Source: Gari tellinella | Taxonomy: Eukaryota; Mollusca; Bivalvia; Cardiida; Psammobiidae | Assembly (NCBI GenBank): GCA_922989275.2 | Contig: OV277864.1 | Location: 27,539,550 to 27,603,549 of the forward strand | DNA length: 64,000 bases | Reading direction: 5' to 3' | In this document: positions 11,353-22,348 of the stretch, piece after piece | Layout of the letters: every line of letters starts with the position of its first letter | How positions within the stretch are numbered: position 1 is the stretch's first letter | The notes under the pieces: model-generated | The model's input: only the letters and a program-made list of their open reading frames with translations | What the model was told of the DNA's origin: nothing | The model's database searches: none | Translations under genes and position numbers: made by a program

Positions 11353-11517
11353 GTGACCACTCATGATATTGTCTATAAGCAGGCTGTAAGTAAAGCAGAA
11401 TGTGCTTTAAGCACTTCATGCTTTACTTTCAACCTGCTTTTACGTGGTCACCTATTTTCATCACTAGAAACAGGCTATGGGGTAATGGGTTAAGTGACCA
11501 CTCATGATATTGTCTAT
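11236..11517 (+). repeat. Tandem duplication, 2 x 141 bp
   Basis: 11236-11376 is repeated at 11377-11517 with no difference that I can see; AAGCAG starts each unit and also follows the second (11518-11523). The unit covers the family B core II, its right end and GTGACCACTCATGATATTG. The short direct repeat at the breakpoint and the identity suggest a recent event. Confidence 0.8.
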
Positions 11518-11694
11518 AAGCAGTCTCTTATACAGCTGGCTGTTGAATGCAGGGTAAAAATAAGGCAGAAAGCTCCTTTGCCGCAGATTGATACATTATT
11601 TGTGTCTTGTATTTAACAGTCATCTGTCATCTGTGCATATTAAGAATTGTAGAGTGAAACTATTTTCTTTAGCTGAGGGAATAAATTTAAAGTG

Positions 11695-11947
11695 TTAACC
11701 CTTTACCCCATAACCTGTTTTTTAATTTTGAAAATAGGTGACTACTTAAAGCAGGTGGAAAGTAAAGCAGAATGCGCCCTTAGGCGCATTCTGCTTTACT
11801 TTCAGCCTGCTTTAGGCTACCACCTGTTAGAACAAAGAAAATATTTCTAATGAAACATATGCATGGTTATATAAATTGGAACTATTTTCTTCAGCGGAGG
11901 AATATACTGAATGCGCTAAAAGGCGCTTCTATGAGGGAATTGGTTAA
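11695..11947 (-). mobile_element. Family B MITE, inverse orientation
   Basis: TTAA at 11695-11698 and 11944-11947; begins CCCTTTACCCCATAACCTG. Core II at about 11749-11815 with centre TGCGCCCTTAGGCGCA. Confidence 0.75.
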
Positions 11948-12381
11948 AAGGTATATTTAGTTGGTACTGGGCTAACAAAATTTTAGATAAATGGAAGAGT
12001 CTATTCATAACTGATAAGGTTAAGGCTAGTAGTTTAAAGGGAATGTCATGTAAATCACATGTCACACATGACCAGGCCCAGAGAAAGACATTCCAAAATG
12101 TCTGACCATATTCAATCTAATCTTCCAATATTAAATCTTCACGCATAATATCTAAATTGTCGTAATAATCTCGTTTATACCAGAGGATAAATATTACTTA
12201 TGATTTAAAATCCTTACCATTCGCTTTCTGATAAGTGATAAGTTTATAAATTGTCAATGAGGAGTCTGTTTCCAAAATGATATAAAGTATCACAAAGTGG
12301 AGTGGCTCCTTCAGGACACCTTTGATGTGGGTCTACACTGTTTGCAACAGTTGTATATACTTAGTTCCCACACAGTAAGGA

Positions 12382-12632
12382 TTAACTCTTTCCTCCCTGA
12401 AACTTTAAATGAACCATTCCAGTTTCGACTTTAGTCTAATCCATTTCTGACTTTTAAGGGTTGTTTTTGTTAATGTTTGGCATTGTGACAAACAGTGAAG
12501 ACCCATATCAGAGGGCTCCGAAAGGAGCCCTCTGATCTGGGTCTTCACTGTTTGCATAGGACAAATGTACTATTCACATGAACACTGTTTGAAAAGGACG
12601 CCTATATGCAGGACTAGGGTTCAAAGAGTTAA
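12382..12632 (-). mobile_element. Family A MITE, inverse orientation
   Basis: TTAA at 12382-12385 and 12629-12632; CTCTTTCCTCCCTGAAAC begins it and GGACTAGGGTTCAAAGAG ends it. Core I at 12489-12554 has GTGAAGACCC / GGGTCTTCAC arms. Its right TTAA also appears to start the next element. Confidence 0.8.
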
Positions 12633-12840
12633 TTCATAGTATACTAGTGTGAGACCATGATAAACTTTGCAAATAGTTTGGATCCTGGTGAGACACAGCA
12701 TAACGCGCCTTCTCATAAGGATCAAAACTGTCTGACACGCTGATGCTGTTCAGAAAAGAATTTTTTAAAATTCTATTTTTCGAATAGTAGCAGACGACAA
12801 TTGTTGCAGACGAAAAAAATACCAGTATGCAAAGAGTTAA
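12629..12840. mobile_element. Family C MITE, left end diverged
   Basis: Right end CCAGTATGCAAAGAG plus TTAA (12837-12840) and the internal AGCAGACGACAATTGTTGCA are family C. Core I at 12670-12733. The left end has diverged but reaches the TTAA shared with the family A copy at 12382-12632. Confidence 0.6.
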
Positions 12841-13290
12841 AAGCTTCTTAACTTTACAATGTTCTAAATATTATTTTGGATACTTCTGCAGTGATCAAAT
12901 TGAAGCAAACAACCTTATACAAAATTCAAAGATCTAAATGTTTCCATGATAATTTCAAACCAACTTTTGTATAGGAGCACTTTAACAAGCATGACCTTGA
13001 ATTCAAATACAAATGCAAATGTTTTGAGATCGTCAATTATTCATACAACCCTGTATTGATAGAAATTTGAAATGCTTTAAAATTTGCATTACATTCACAG
13101 ACAGTTAATGGGTTAATTAATACTATACAGGTTTCAATGGGCCAGAAGCTTTTTGTATTTCAAATATTTATTTTATAGTGAAAAGCAACTATCAAGTTTT
13201 TAAGTTGTCTTCAAGTTCTTATTAAAAGAACCTTTAATATCATTATATAAGTTACTAGTATATTACTCCCTTTATCCCAATGGGCACCTT
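12841..13290. other. Gene-free stretch
   Basis: AT-rich; no gene or repeat recognised. Confidence 0.5.
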
Positions 13291-13680
13291 TAATCCATTA
13301 TCCCAAAGCCTGTTTCTAGTTTTGAAGACAGGTGACTACTTTGACCCTTTCCCTTATAGAAGCGACTTTTAGCACATGCATTTTATTCAACCGCTGAAGA
13401 AAATAGTTCCAATATATACCGTAATGAATATGTGTCATATTTAATACTTTCCTTATTCTAGCAGGTAATAGCTTAAATCAGGCGCATTCTGCTTTACATT
13501 CAACCTGCTTTAAGTAGTCACATAATTTCAAAACTAGAAACAGGCTATCAGGTAATGGGTTAAGCAGGTCGAAAGTAAAGCATAATGCCCCTCAATGTGC
13601 ATTCTTGTTTACTTTCAACCTTATACTTAAAGCTTCCATCTGCTATCGTAAAAAAGGTGTATCTATTAAGTCATGGGTTA
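13291..13680. mobile_element. Overlapping family B fragments
   Basis: An inverse B start (CCATTATCCCAAAGCCTGTT, from about 13294) is interrupted at about 13342 by a forward B copy (ACCCTTTCCCTTATAGAAGC) that ends at TTAA 13560-13563. A third B right half follows to about 13680. The forward copy lacks much of the core II left arm. Confidence 0.55.
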
Positions 13681-13781
13681 AGTAACATCAAGGGACCCTG
13701 GGAAATATGGGACTTTAATGGCCCCTTTTAAAGAAGAGTACAGGAATAAGATCTACAAATACAGGATTGTTTTCAGTGTTT

Positions 13782-13829
13782 GATAAAAGTAGAAAGCTCC
13801 TGTAGCAGCTTTCTACTTTACTTTCATCC
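13782..13829. repeat. Core II palindrome (E type), short
   Basis: GATAAAAGTAGAAAGCTCC and CAGCTTTCTACTTTACTTTC flank a short spacer. Both arms share the shortened AAGTAGAAAG form instead of AAGTAAAGCAGAAAG, except for extra bases at the outer right. Confidence 0.6.
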
Positions 13830-13987
13830 TGCTTCATATGTCACTGAGAGTTTAGTGGTATTCATAGCAACATAAATCTTAAGAAATACTTAAAGTATGG
13901 CCCTCAGGTCAGAACTATACTGGAATATCCAAATAAAAGAACCAACAACCAATTGGTAAGAAACCTGGTTCCTGGATACATAACCAA

Positions 13988-14237
13988 TTAACCAATAAAT
14001 ACGCCTTTTTACGCCTTTAATCTAATCCTCTTCTGAAGAAAACAGTTCCAATTTATACAGTTACAAAATTTAATGAGAATCATAAGAAATATTTTCTATA
14101 TTCTAGCAGATAATAGTTTAAAGCAGGCTGAAAGTAAAGTAGAATGTGCCTTAAGGCACATTCTGCTATACTTTCAACCTGCTTTAAATGGTCAACTATC
14201 TTACAAACTTGAAACAGGCTATAGGGTAATGGGTTAA
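13988..14237 (+). mobile_element. Family B MITE with core II
   Basis: TTAA at 13988-13991 and 14234-14237. Left ACCAATAAATACGCC, right GCTATAGGGTAATGGG. Core II at about 14115-14188 (GTGCCTTAAGGCAC centre). Confidence 0.75.
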
Positions 14238-14515
14238 GGGACCAAATCCCAAGGGGATCTTTGGGCACCAAATACAGGTTTTAGGGATCATTGTTCCTCC
14301 TACAATACATTACTGGATACATGCTTTATCTTCTGTCTGGCTGCTAGGACATAAAATCAATCAATCTTTGTACTTGTCAAGCAAGCCAATCTCCCTATTC
14401 GTTACAATAACAGATTATAGTACAGAATTTCTCCCCTTAATGACTGAAAAATTATAAATAATAGTTGAATGCAAGCTAGCCCATCCATCTTGCCCACCAA
14501 AAGACAAACTATCTT

Positions 14516-14772
14516 TTAACCATTTGAACCCGAGTCCCGTGTATATATATAAGCGTCCTTTTCAAACAGTGTACATGTGAATAGTACACCTGTCCTATGC
14601 AAACAGTGAAGACCCAGATCAGAGGGCTCCTAAAGGAGCCCTCTGATCAAGGTCTTCACTGTTTGTCATAATGCTAAACATTGAAAAAAACAACCCTTAA
14701 AAGTAAGAAATGGACTAGACAATAATAGAAACTGGTATTGTCCATTTAGAGTTTTAGGGAGGAAAGAGTTAA
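14516..14772 (+). mobile_element. Family A MITE with core I
   Basis: TTAA at 14516-14519 and 14769-14772. Left CCATTTGAACCCGAGTCCC, right AGGGAGGAAAGAG. Core I at 14600-14665 (GTGAAGACCC arm). Same layout as 10083-10333. Confidence 0.8.
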
Positions 14773-15690
14773 GGTTCTGATTATTTCATGGGATGGAGAA
14801 TCTAGCTATTCTCAACTTGGGACACTTTCCAGTTCACATTAAATTAACAATCAAAACTACCAAGTGACAGTTCATTGGTGATAAATTATTTAGAGACAGT
14901 TGCCCAATGCAGGACAAAAGTAATGCAGGAAACTTCCATGGGACTCTCATCTTGCTTTAAGATGCCGCCCGTGTATTCAACAACATCATTTTATATTCAT
15001 TTGTGGTGCTTCTGTGGAGATGTAGGAAGAGGCTCTTCTGCTGAGGAAAGAAGTAAGGTTTGAACCCACCTGTGCCTCGATATTGCAATGAAACCTCAGT
15101 CCCTGCATGTTTGCTGGAAGATATACAAGGGTGATCTTAGGACACTGCAATGTCCATACAGAACATCTTATATGCAACAGCAAACAGTGCAGACCCTGGT
15201 GAGACGCCACATCACACAGCGTCTCATTAGGGTCGACACTGTTTGCCAATGTCCCCATAGCATTTAAATGGGTAAACCAATACAAAATGTTTGATGACTT
15301 CCTGTAGAAGGCAGTTGTAAGCTGCCATCTCCACTGATGTTCCATCCTCAGTTCAACTTTCTGGGATGTGACAGTATGTCACAGTGTCTGACATGTCACA
15401 TTCTCCTGCTGGTAAACCTGATACCTACAAGTACCAGCAGGTCAAAGGTTAATTACCCTACTGGTATCAGGTAACACTGTACCTGGGTTACCCCAACAAG
15501 TCCCCGATAAAGCTTGACAAGCCCGGGACAATAAGATCTCAAATAGGATAGGAGAAATGAGTCAAATGACAGAGTATCAACTGAAGCTGGCAAGACACCA
15601 GCATAATGGTTGCTGTGTTACCAGTCCTTAAAAAGACATTTTTTGTCTAGTCAACAAAAGAATTTTCTTTTACTCCAGAGATTCACATTT
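14773..15690. other. Gene-free stretch with one core I palindrome
   Basis: Core I at 15181-15245 (GTGCAGACCCTGGTGAGA / TCTCATTAGGGTCGACAC). Short direct and inverted repeats of TACCAGCAGG and GTGACAGTATGTCAC occur at about 15365-15480. No gene supported. Confidence 0.5.
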
Positions 15691-15699
15691 TTAGGCATC

Positions 15700-16158
15700 T
15701 AATTTATTTCTCCACTGAAGAAACTAGTTCCCCTTTATAAAGTCATGAATATGCAACATAAGAAATATTTTCTATATCCAAGTAGAAGGTAGCTAAAGCA
15801 GATGAAAAGTAAAGAAGAATGTGCGTTAACCCATTACCTCATAAATACACCTTTAAAAATACGGCTTTAATTTATTCCATACAGCGTGGCGCGGCATCTC
15901 ATCAGGGTCTACACTGTTTGCTATTGCTTATGAAATACTCTGCTGTATGGAACAAATTAATTCCTCCATTGATGAAAATAGGTCCATTTTTAGGTCATGT
16001 TTTCTATATTCTTGCATATGTAAGCTTAAAGCAGGCTGAAAGTAAAAAGGAATGTGCCTTAAGATGCATTCTTCTTTACTTTCAACCTGCTCAAAGTGGT
16101 CATCTGTCTTCAAAACTGAAAACAACCTACCGGTACTATGGGGGTGTGGGGGTGTTAA
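15700..16158. mobile_element. Nested family B fragments with a core I half
   Basis: A B left half (15700-15829) abuts, at TTAA 15826-15829, another B start (CCCATTACCTCATAAATAC). At about 15885-15960 a core I right arm (TCTCATCAGGGTCTACACTG) is enclosed by CCATACAG / CTGTATGG. A further B core II is at 16027-16094. The stretch ends at the TTAA where T2 sits. Confidence 0.5.
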
Positions 16159-16699
16159 AGCGACTCGCAACCAGATGGTGCATTAAAAATAGTAATTTGT
16201 AAATATGTGTCAAACGCTTATATAAATGGTAAAGAATTAGTTTAGGATAAGAAATTCTGTTTAAAAAAAATGTATTTCAATAAAAAAAAATATTGGTCTC
16301 TGGTGGGATTCGAACTCGGGGCCCGGCATTGGCGGACAGAAGGCAAAATAGGGGAAACCGCTTAGACCAATGGACCACGGAACTATTTGTTTATCTCGGA
16401 TCGATTTAACGTATTTCAATGTGTAGCGATCGAAAGTGCATACAACTTCGTAATTCGGCTCGTGTTTATGTTTGACCCCGTGTAGAGAAGCAACAACAAC
16501 AACTATACCGTTAGCTAACGCTATGGAAAAACGATGGAAAATATCTAAAAAACTAAGATTCGGTGACGATTCTTGAGACTTTTTTTGGACTGATCATATT
16601 TTTTTAATGTCAGAAGCCAAATAATGCCACAAATTTGCTTTTATTTGAGTATTTTATTTTATTTTGACAAGTACACCATCCGGTTGGGAGTCCCTTTAA
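16155..16699 (-). mobile_element. T2: TTAA-flanked element with tRNA-like insert
   Basis: TTAA at 16155-16158 and 16696-16699; termini AGCGACTCGCAACCAGAT and ATCCGGTTGGGAGTCCCT. The 537 bp body is the inverse-strand relative of T1, with shared subterminal segments (GTTGTTGTTG tract, GGCATTATTTGGCTTCTGAC). Both flanks are family B sequence, so it is younger than those copies. Confidence 0.75.
16297..16388 (-). other. tRNA-like sequence inside T2
   Basis: Read on the minus strand, an A-box-like TGGTCCATTGGTCTAAGCGG is at about 16362-16380 and a B-box AGTTCGAATCC at 16306-16316. The spacer between the boxes is long, as in T1. Stem pairing is incomplete, so a pseudo-tRNA or pol III promoter remnant is more likely than a working tRNA. 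Confidence 0.55.
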
Positions 16700-16805
16700 G
16701 GTGCATTCTGCTTTACTTTCTACTTTCTTGAAGTGATCTGCTTTACTTTCTACCTGCTTTAAAAAGTGAGCTGCACATGCCTTCCTAGAAAATTAATGGG
16801 TTATA

Positions 16806-16925
16806 TAAACACATCGAGAGAGAGAGAGAGAGGAGAGAGAGAGGGGGCAGACAGTCAGAGAGACAGACAGACATACAGAGATGTAACATAGAGACAGAGA
16901 GAAAGATAGGGATGGACTGAGAGTG
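16806..16925. repeat. GA-rich simple repeat
   Basis: A run of GAGAGA/GACAGACA units. Any reading frame across it is low-complexity and not a gene. Confidence 0.8.
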
Positions 16926-17281
16926 TCAAATAAAGAAATTTCTTTTAATACATGCAGCCTCCAATCTTTCACCACTGCTGTCAACATATGTTGGGTATTT
17001 TCATACTGATAAGTCAGGGGTCATTTCTGTTTCTTCAATTTTGATAGATGTGATATGTTAACTGATGTCTGCCTGTTTATCTCTTAGCTAACTACTTTAC
17101 CAAGCCCGTCTACTCAACCAGCTCCCAGCATCTCCTCTGAGCAATAACCCGTACTGATCAATTTGAAATAAAACCCCTATGACTTATCAAGGGTTAAATT
17201 GAATTTCAAAGCACAGAGTCTGGGAAAACAATTATATGTCTGCATTTAATATTACCATAACCATGTTACCTGCTGCTCTGA

Positions 17282-17452
17282 ATAACTCTTTGCATGCTGG
17301 GTAATTTGTTTCGTCTGCAATAATTGTCGTCTGCAACTGTTCTAAAATTGTTCTCAAAATTTCTTTTTAAACAGGGTCAGAGTGTCAAACAGTTTGAATC
17401 CTGATGAGATGCTGCGTTACGCAGCATCTCATCAGGATCCAAAATGTTTGTA
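17282..17452. mobile_element. Family C MITE, right end missing
   Basis: Left end AACTCTTTGCATGCTGGGTAA; core I at 17386-17450 with arms GAATCCTGATGAGATGCTGCG / its near complement. The right arm is truncated just after the core. Confidence 0.65.
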
Positions 17453-17559
17453 CAGGTACAGATTCCACCACTAGCGTGCATTATCAGAGAACTGTCAAGC
17501 CTGTATGGAGAGACAACTTAGTGAAGAACCATTGAAATCTTTACAACCAGGGTAAGCTC

Positions 17560-17704
17560 AACCAATTACTCCATAAATATGCCTATTTACACCTTCAATT
17601 TATTCCTCCACTGAAAAGAATAGTTCCATTTTATATACACTCATAAAAATGCATCAAAAGAAATAGTTTCTATAATACATGTATATCAAAGCAGATGGTA
17701 GCTT
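17560..17704 (+). mobile_element. Family B left half, interrupted by G1
   Basis: ACCAATTACTCCATAAATATG through CAGATGGTAGCTTAA is the left half of family B; G1 begins at that point. Confidence 0.6.
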
Positions 17705-18593
17705 AACAAGAGCACCGCAGTGCGGCAAAATACGCCCGTCACGGCCGGCGGTTGTCAAAGTCGTCCAGACTCAGGCCGACTGGAAAAAGTCGCCCGGAGT
17801 GTAGGCCCGACTATCGATCTCAAAAAGACTATGCTGTAGTATTGCGATAGCTCAAGTACTATCCCGATAGTATTGCGATAGTCAAGGGGGCATAACTCTG
17901 CTAAAAATAGTCGCCAACGTCTGAAATTTAACAGGAACCAAAATTCACAGGTGCCTTCCCTGTATGATGAGAAAGCTAAATATGAAATTTGGTTACAATA
18001 GACAAAATGTAAGTAAAATTATTTTCAGGAAACAATATATTGTTAAAAAAATTGTGTGAAGGGGCATAACTCTGAAAATACAGAGTCAAACCAAAAACCC
18101 GTAATATATATTAAGTCACTTCATTCATTGTATCACCATATCAAATTTGAAATCAATTGAATCAAAAATAAAAAAGTTCTGTTTTTTTTTTTTTTTAAAT
18201 GCCCATTTTTGACAATAAAGGGGCATAACTCTGCTAAAAATACCCGCCAACATCTGAAACGCAAACTCGTCCGAGCTATTGTGGTATGGAATATTTGTAG
18301 GAAGTTTAATCAAATTCGGTAAATAAATGAAGGTGAGAGAGCGCTAACAAGAAAAGTTAACGGACGGACGTACGGACGGACGGACGTTCTCACAGTTGGA
18401 CATTTGTTGGGTATTTTTTTTGTTTAAAAATACCCAACAGTACACTAAAATACCCAACAATAACAATAGGGCAATCACGGAATGAATGGAATCTATTGTT
18501 CTCCCTACCCAACAAAGGACCTTTCGTGCGCTCGTACGGACGGACAGCGCTGGGTATACCATAATACGACCGTCGATGACGGGCGTATAAAAA
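17705..18593. mobile_element. G1: hairpin-ended tandem-repeat element
   Basis: Starts AACAAGAG, then a short hairpin CACCGCAGTGCGG and ATACGCCCGTCA. Ends with a hairpin whose last arm is TGACGGGCGTAT followed by AAAA, the inverted partner of the 5' motif. Inside, GGGGCATAACTCTG recurs at 17886, 18061 and 18220, and ACGGACGG tracts sit near 18360 and 18535. A second segment bounded by GTTGGGTATTTTT / ACCCAACAAAGG (18400-18520) may be an insertion. Non-coding; possibly Helitron-associated (HINE-like), by structure only. Confidence 0.55.
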
Positions 18594-18599
18594 CAGGCC

Positions 18600-18745
18600 A
18601 TGTAACACTGTGTATAAGGATCCAAATATTTGACACTTTAATCTTGTTTTGAAAGGAAATTTTAAAAATTCTATTTTTGGAACAATAGGGGATGTCATTT
18701 GTCACAGACATAAAATAAAAAATCACCCAGCATGCAAAAAGTTAA
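18600..18745. mobile_element. Family C right half
   Basis: AAGGATCCAAATATTTGACAC through CCCAGCATGCAAAAAG and TTAA (18742-18745) is the right half of family C; the left half is absent, so G1 and this fragment meet at a rearranged junction. Confidence 0.55.
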
Positions 18746-19286
18746 AAAAGCATCATCTTCTGCATGGTTGGTCTAACAGAGGCTTGACTGTGTTTATCCT
18801 TTACCTCTTCAAAACTTATCTCTAATGCTATAAGAAATGTTTGTGAATCTCAGGAATCTTATTCAATTAACAGATGTTCTACCTTGAAAAGCAACAGATT
18901 TCATTTCATGCACTGATATAATTCCTGATCTACCAGTAGCCATTGCCTTTTACAAGTGGACAATTATCAAAATGATTCAACTGAAAAGAATATCAATAAT
19001 TAAACAGAACAGTAAACTGTTATAATAACCATATTAGTTAAATCTGAACCATATTAGTTAAATCTGGTTCAATGTATTACATTAGTTACCTGTAAGTTTT
19101 GTCTGTATTGTTGAAGCATGGTTTTTGGTTCAATTAACCAAGGGAGTTAACTCCTGTATATACCTACATGCAATAACTAAAGACATCCAGAGTTATGCCT
19201 CTTTGGTATTACTGTCGTACACAATAAAATACTGTTACTGTTGAATTTATCAAACTGTCTCTTTATTACTTATACTATGGTGAGTA
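18746..19286. other. Gene-free stretch
   Basis: AT-rich, with ACCATATTAGTTAAATCTG occurring twice at about 19028-19066. Nothing else recognised. Confidence 0.5.
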
Positions 19287-19385
19287 TTAACCCATTTTGC
19301 CAAAATATGCCTTTTAACGCCTTTAATGTATTCCTCCACTGAACAAAATAGTTCCATTTTATACAGTCATGAATATGCAACAGAT
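19287..19385 (+). mobile_element. Family B left fragment
   Basis: TTAA plus CCCATTTTGCCAAAATATGCC and the GAACAAAATAGTTCC segment; the remainder of the element is missing. Confidence 0.5.
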
Positions 19386-19499
19386 TTACTGTTTGTTCCA
19401 CAAGACTGCATAAGACTGCATAACTTGAGGGCATTATAATGACTGTTCATATTGAAAAGCACTTTGTCAAGTGGACATAATAATCTGCTACATTAGATA

Positions 19500-20018
19500 G
19501 AGGATAACTGTTTTTTTCAGTGTAAGATCGAAATTTAATCCATTGAGTGAACATCAGACGTTATATTTTCACGAGTGGCGAAGCCACGAGTGAAAATATA
19601 ACAGTCTGATGTTCACGAAATGGATTAAATTCGATCTTACACTGAAAAAACACAGTTATTCTATTTATTTATGCTTTTAAGCCACTTTTTAAACGAAATT
19701 GTTTAAAAATTGAAAGCGAACGTACATTATTTATCCCGTGTTGAGCCCCACGTTTTATGTCGAACACATGCGCGTGACAGTTGGCGGTATAATGACGTCA
19801 CTCGTTGCCCCCGAGTTTGGATTCGTGCTCTTCCGGTGAGTAGTCCGCGACAAATCGGACTGCCGGAATTTAACGATAAGACACGATTGACTATAATTCT
19901 TGGGGAGCCCTACGGGGAAAATACATAATAAAAAGCGATTGGTGATAATCCACTGCAGTGGATTACCAAGTGATCATCCACTGCTATTTCGTGGTTATCC
20001 ACCGAAAAGCATAAATAA
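19500..20018. mobile_element. K2 foldback element with CRE palindrome
   Basis: A 160 bp hairpin-capable inverted repeat at 19500-19662, centred on GTGGCGAAGCCAC, is followed by about 350 bp bounded by CTATTTATTTATGCTTTT / AAAAGCATAAATAAAG. TGACGTCA lies at 19793-19800. The layout (long palindrome, CRE, terminal repeat near TTTTA) parallels K1. No protein is recognised in the short frame at 19710-19928. Confidence 0.55.
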
Positions 20019-20781
20019 AGTATGATCTGTGTAATTTAATTTTGCAATATTGTTAGTTTTAAACTTCTTTATTGTTTTTACTGTAACTGATGGTGAGAAA
20101 TCAAAATATGACAAAGATCTTCAAAAGCTAGTTATAGTAAAACCACTGTTAAAAAGCTGTTCAATAAAATGAATATAAAAGTTTTTTTGTGTGTTGAGCA
20201 AATAGAGATGAATAAGTAGGCTTAACAACAGGTCATATCTTAACCCATTACACCATAAGTATGCCTTTTTTCACCTTTGATTTATTACTACACTAAAGAA
20301 ATAGTTTCAATTTATACATTCATGAATATGTATAATCAACGTTTTCAATAATACAGGTATGACTGTACTTCCGTTCTACTTTTAGAACACCACAGCAAAA
20401 ATAAAATAAAAAGGTATACCAGTATATTTGCAACCCTATGTGCAAGTTATCTTAAAGATCTGTACCTACAATAAGAGGTCAATATCCCTGCTACAAAGTA
20501 AGATTTATAGTACATGTAATCTTGAGTAGACATTAATGTTGACTGTGCTCAGGATTTCACCGTTTGACTCTCATTTTGAAATTTCTCTAGGATTAAGATT
20601 AGATTCTCTTCTATTTTTCAGATTGAAATATCAAAACAGACACTATAAATCCCTTTCAAAATCCAGGGAAGATAAAGAACTAAGTCAATTGCAATAAAAG
20701 GGGTATTCAAAACATTGAAAACTAAAATGATATCTCCTTTAATTTCACATACAAATCTAGCTCCCTAAAACAATACAAATG
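20019..20781. other. Gene-free stretch with a family B fragment
   Basis: TTAA (20240-20243) plus CCCATTACACCATAAGTATG starts a B left fragment that ends at about 20355. Otherwise no feature recognised. Confidence 0.5.
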
Positions 20782-21061
20782 TCAAACAATGTGTACTCTG
20801 ATCAGAGGACTCTTTAGGAGCCCTCTGATTCGGGTCTACACTGTTTGCATAAGACAAGTATACTTTTCACATTTACACTATCTGCATAGTACAAGTGTAC
20901 TGTTCACATGTACACTGTTTGCTGAGGATAAGTGTACTGTTCACAGGCATTGGATAAGTGTACTTTTCACATGTATGTTGTTTGCATATGACAAGTGTAC
21001 TCTTCACAGATACACTGTTTGTAAAGGCTGTATATACTCATTACTAGGGTCCAATGGGTTA
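20782..21061 (-). mobile_element. Family A MITE with expanded minisatellite
   Basis: Core I at 20782-20847, then about five ~37 bp units of the type GACAAGTGTACTnTTCACA..CACTGTTTG (20848-21020), then the family A end (ACTAGGGTCCAATGGGTTAA, TTAA 21058-21061). Other A copies carry only one such unit, so this module has been tandemly amplified. Confidence 0.65.
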
Positions 21062-22348
21062 AGGAGGTATACTATAGAGTGAAGTATGTAAAGTAAACAG
21101 TGCTACAGAAAAACAATAAACTTTAGGCTTGGTTGAGATAGGAAAACTTATTAAAATTCCTCAGCTCTCACATGTATGCTAGGTAAATATTGTCTTTGAG
21201 AATATAATAAACCTTTCATGTGTACTTCATGTCTTCTGGACAAACTTTATCATGGGTTAAACCAATAGGGGTTTAAAGGTGTTAGATTTGTCACATGGTC
21301 ATTTATCATTTCAATATAATTTAAAGAAGTATATAGATATACATTTTTTGCAAAAAGTGTAGGCCCAGATCAGAGGGCTCCTAAAGGAGCCCTCTGATCA
21401 GGGTCTGCACTGTTTGTCACTCTTTTAAGTGCTACAGGTTCAAGTCCCTGAAGTGTTAATAAACTGGCTTTGAATCAGAAAAATGGAATGTTCCAATGAA
21501 AACCCAGCATTGATGGGGTTAAGATTTATCTTTCTTTCAAAGAAATAATAGAAGATAAAACAAGTCTCTAATCTTCGTTTTAGAGTACAATACAGTCAAA
21601 GTTGTGTTAGACTGCTAATTTCACTAGTTGCCCACTGCAGGTAAAAATATAGCAGAAAACACCTATTAGAGCTTTCTGTTTTATTTTTGTCCTGCAATAA
21701 GCAGTCACTTGTGTCTTAACCCATTACTCCATAAATATGCCTTTTTACACCTCTAATTTATTCTCCCACTAAAGAAAATAGTTCCAATTTGATTATTCAA
21801 CAGGTAAAGAAAAGGTAAGGTATGCTTCTGCAAAGAATAGCCACTTAATAGACATATCACTAATAACCAAAACTTTACAATGTTGGAAAGGAATTGAAGT
21901 ATTTGCTAAAAGTGCACACCCAGATCACAGGTCTCTAAAGAGCAGATATGTTTGTCTTCTCTAGGCAACACCAGGCTTTTCCCTGTAGATTAACACATTT
22001 ATTCTTCATTATCAATCTAGGTTAATATATATATTGTTAGCAAACCACTGGCACCCTGAGGGATAAGAATCCATATCTATAACCAGAAGCCCTCTCAGCA
22101 AGGCATGAGGGAGTATATATAGTTTGGTAAAAAGCATAAAACACATATATAAAGCATAGATATTTCCTGTTTAAGTATAGGTTTAGTGTTTATATATAGA
22201 TGATAATATAGTATCAAATATAAGAGATACAATAAAGATTAGGCTGCTGAAATCTATTAACAAAACATTCATGCAGGGATCCCTGCATGTTACAAAGACA
22301 AGATCAGTAGTTATTGCATTACTAAGACCAAAACTTTATTTTCAAGTA
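21062..22348. other. Gene-free stretch with palindrome remnants
   Basis: Core I at 21350-21416 (GTGTAGGCCC / GGGTCTGCAC), a core II of E type at about 21634-21700, and a B left fragment starting at TTAA 21716-21719. No gene recognised. Confidence 0.55.

Noticed and set aside
15819..16202. 127-residue frame as a gene
   Set aside because: It runs through nested family B and core I palindromes and has a partner frame on the other strand; no domain.
18344..18726. Overlapping minus-strand frames of 73-102 residues
   Set aside because: Three overlapping frames across G1 and a family C fragment with ACGG repeats; no domain, no consistent frame.
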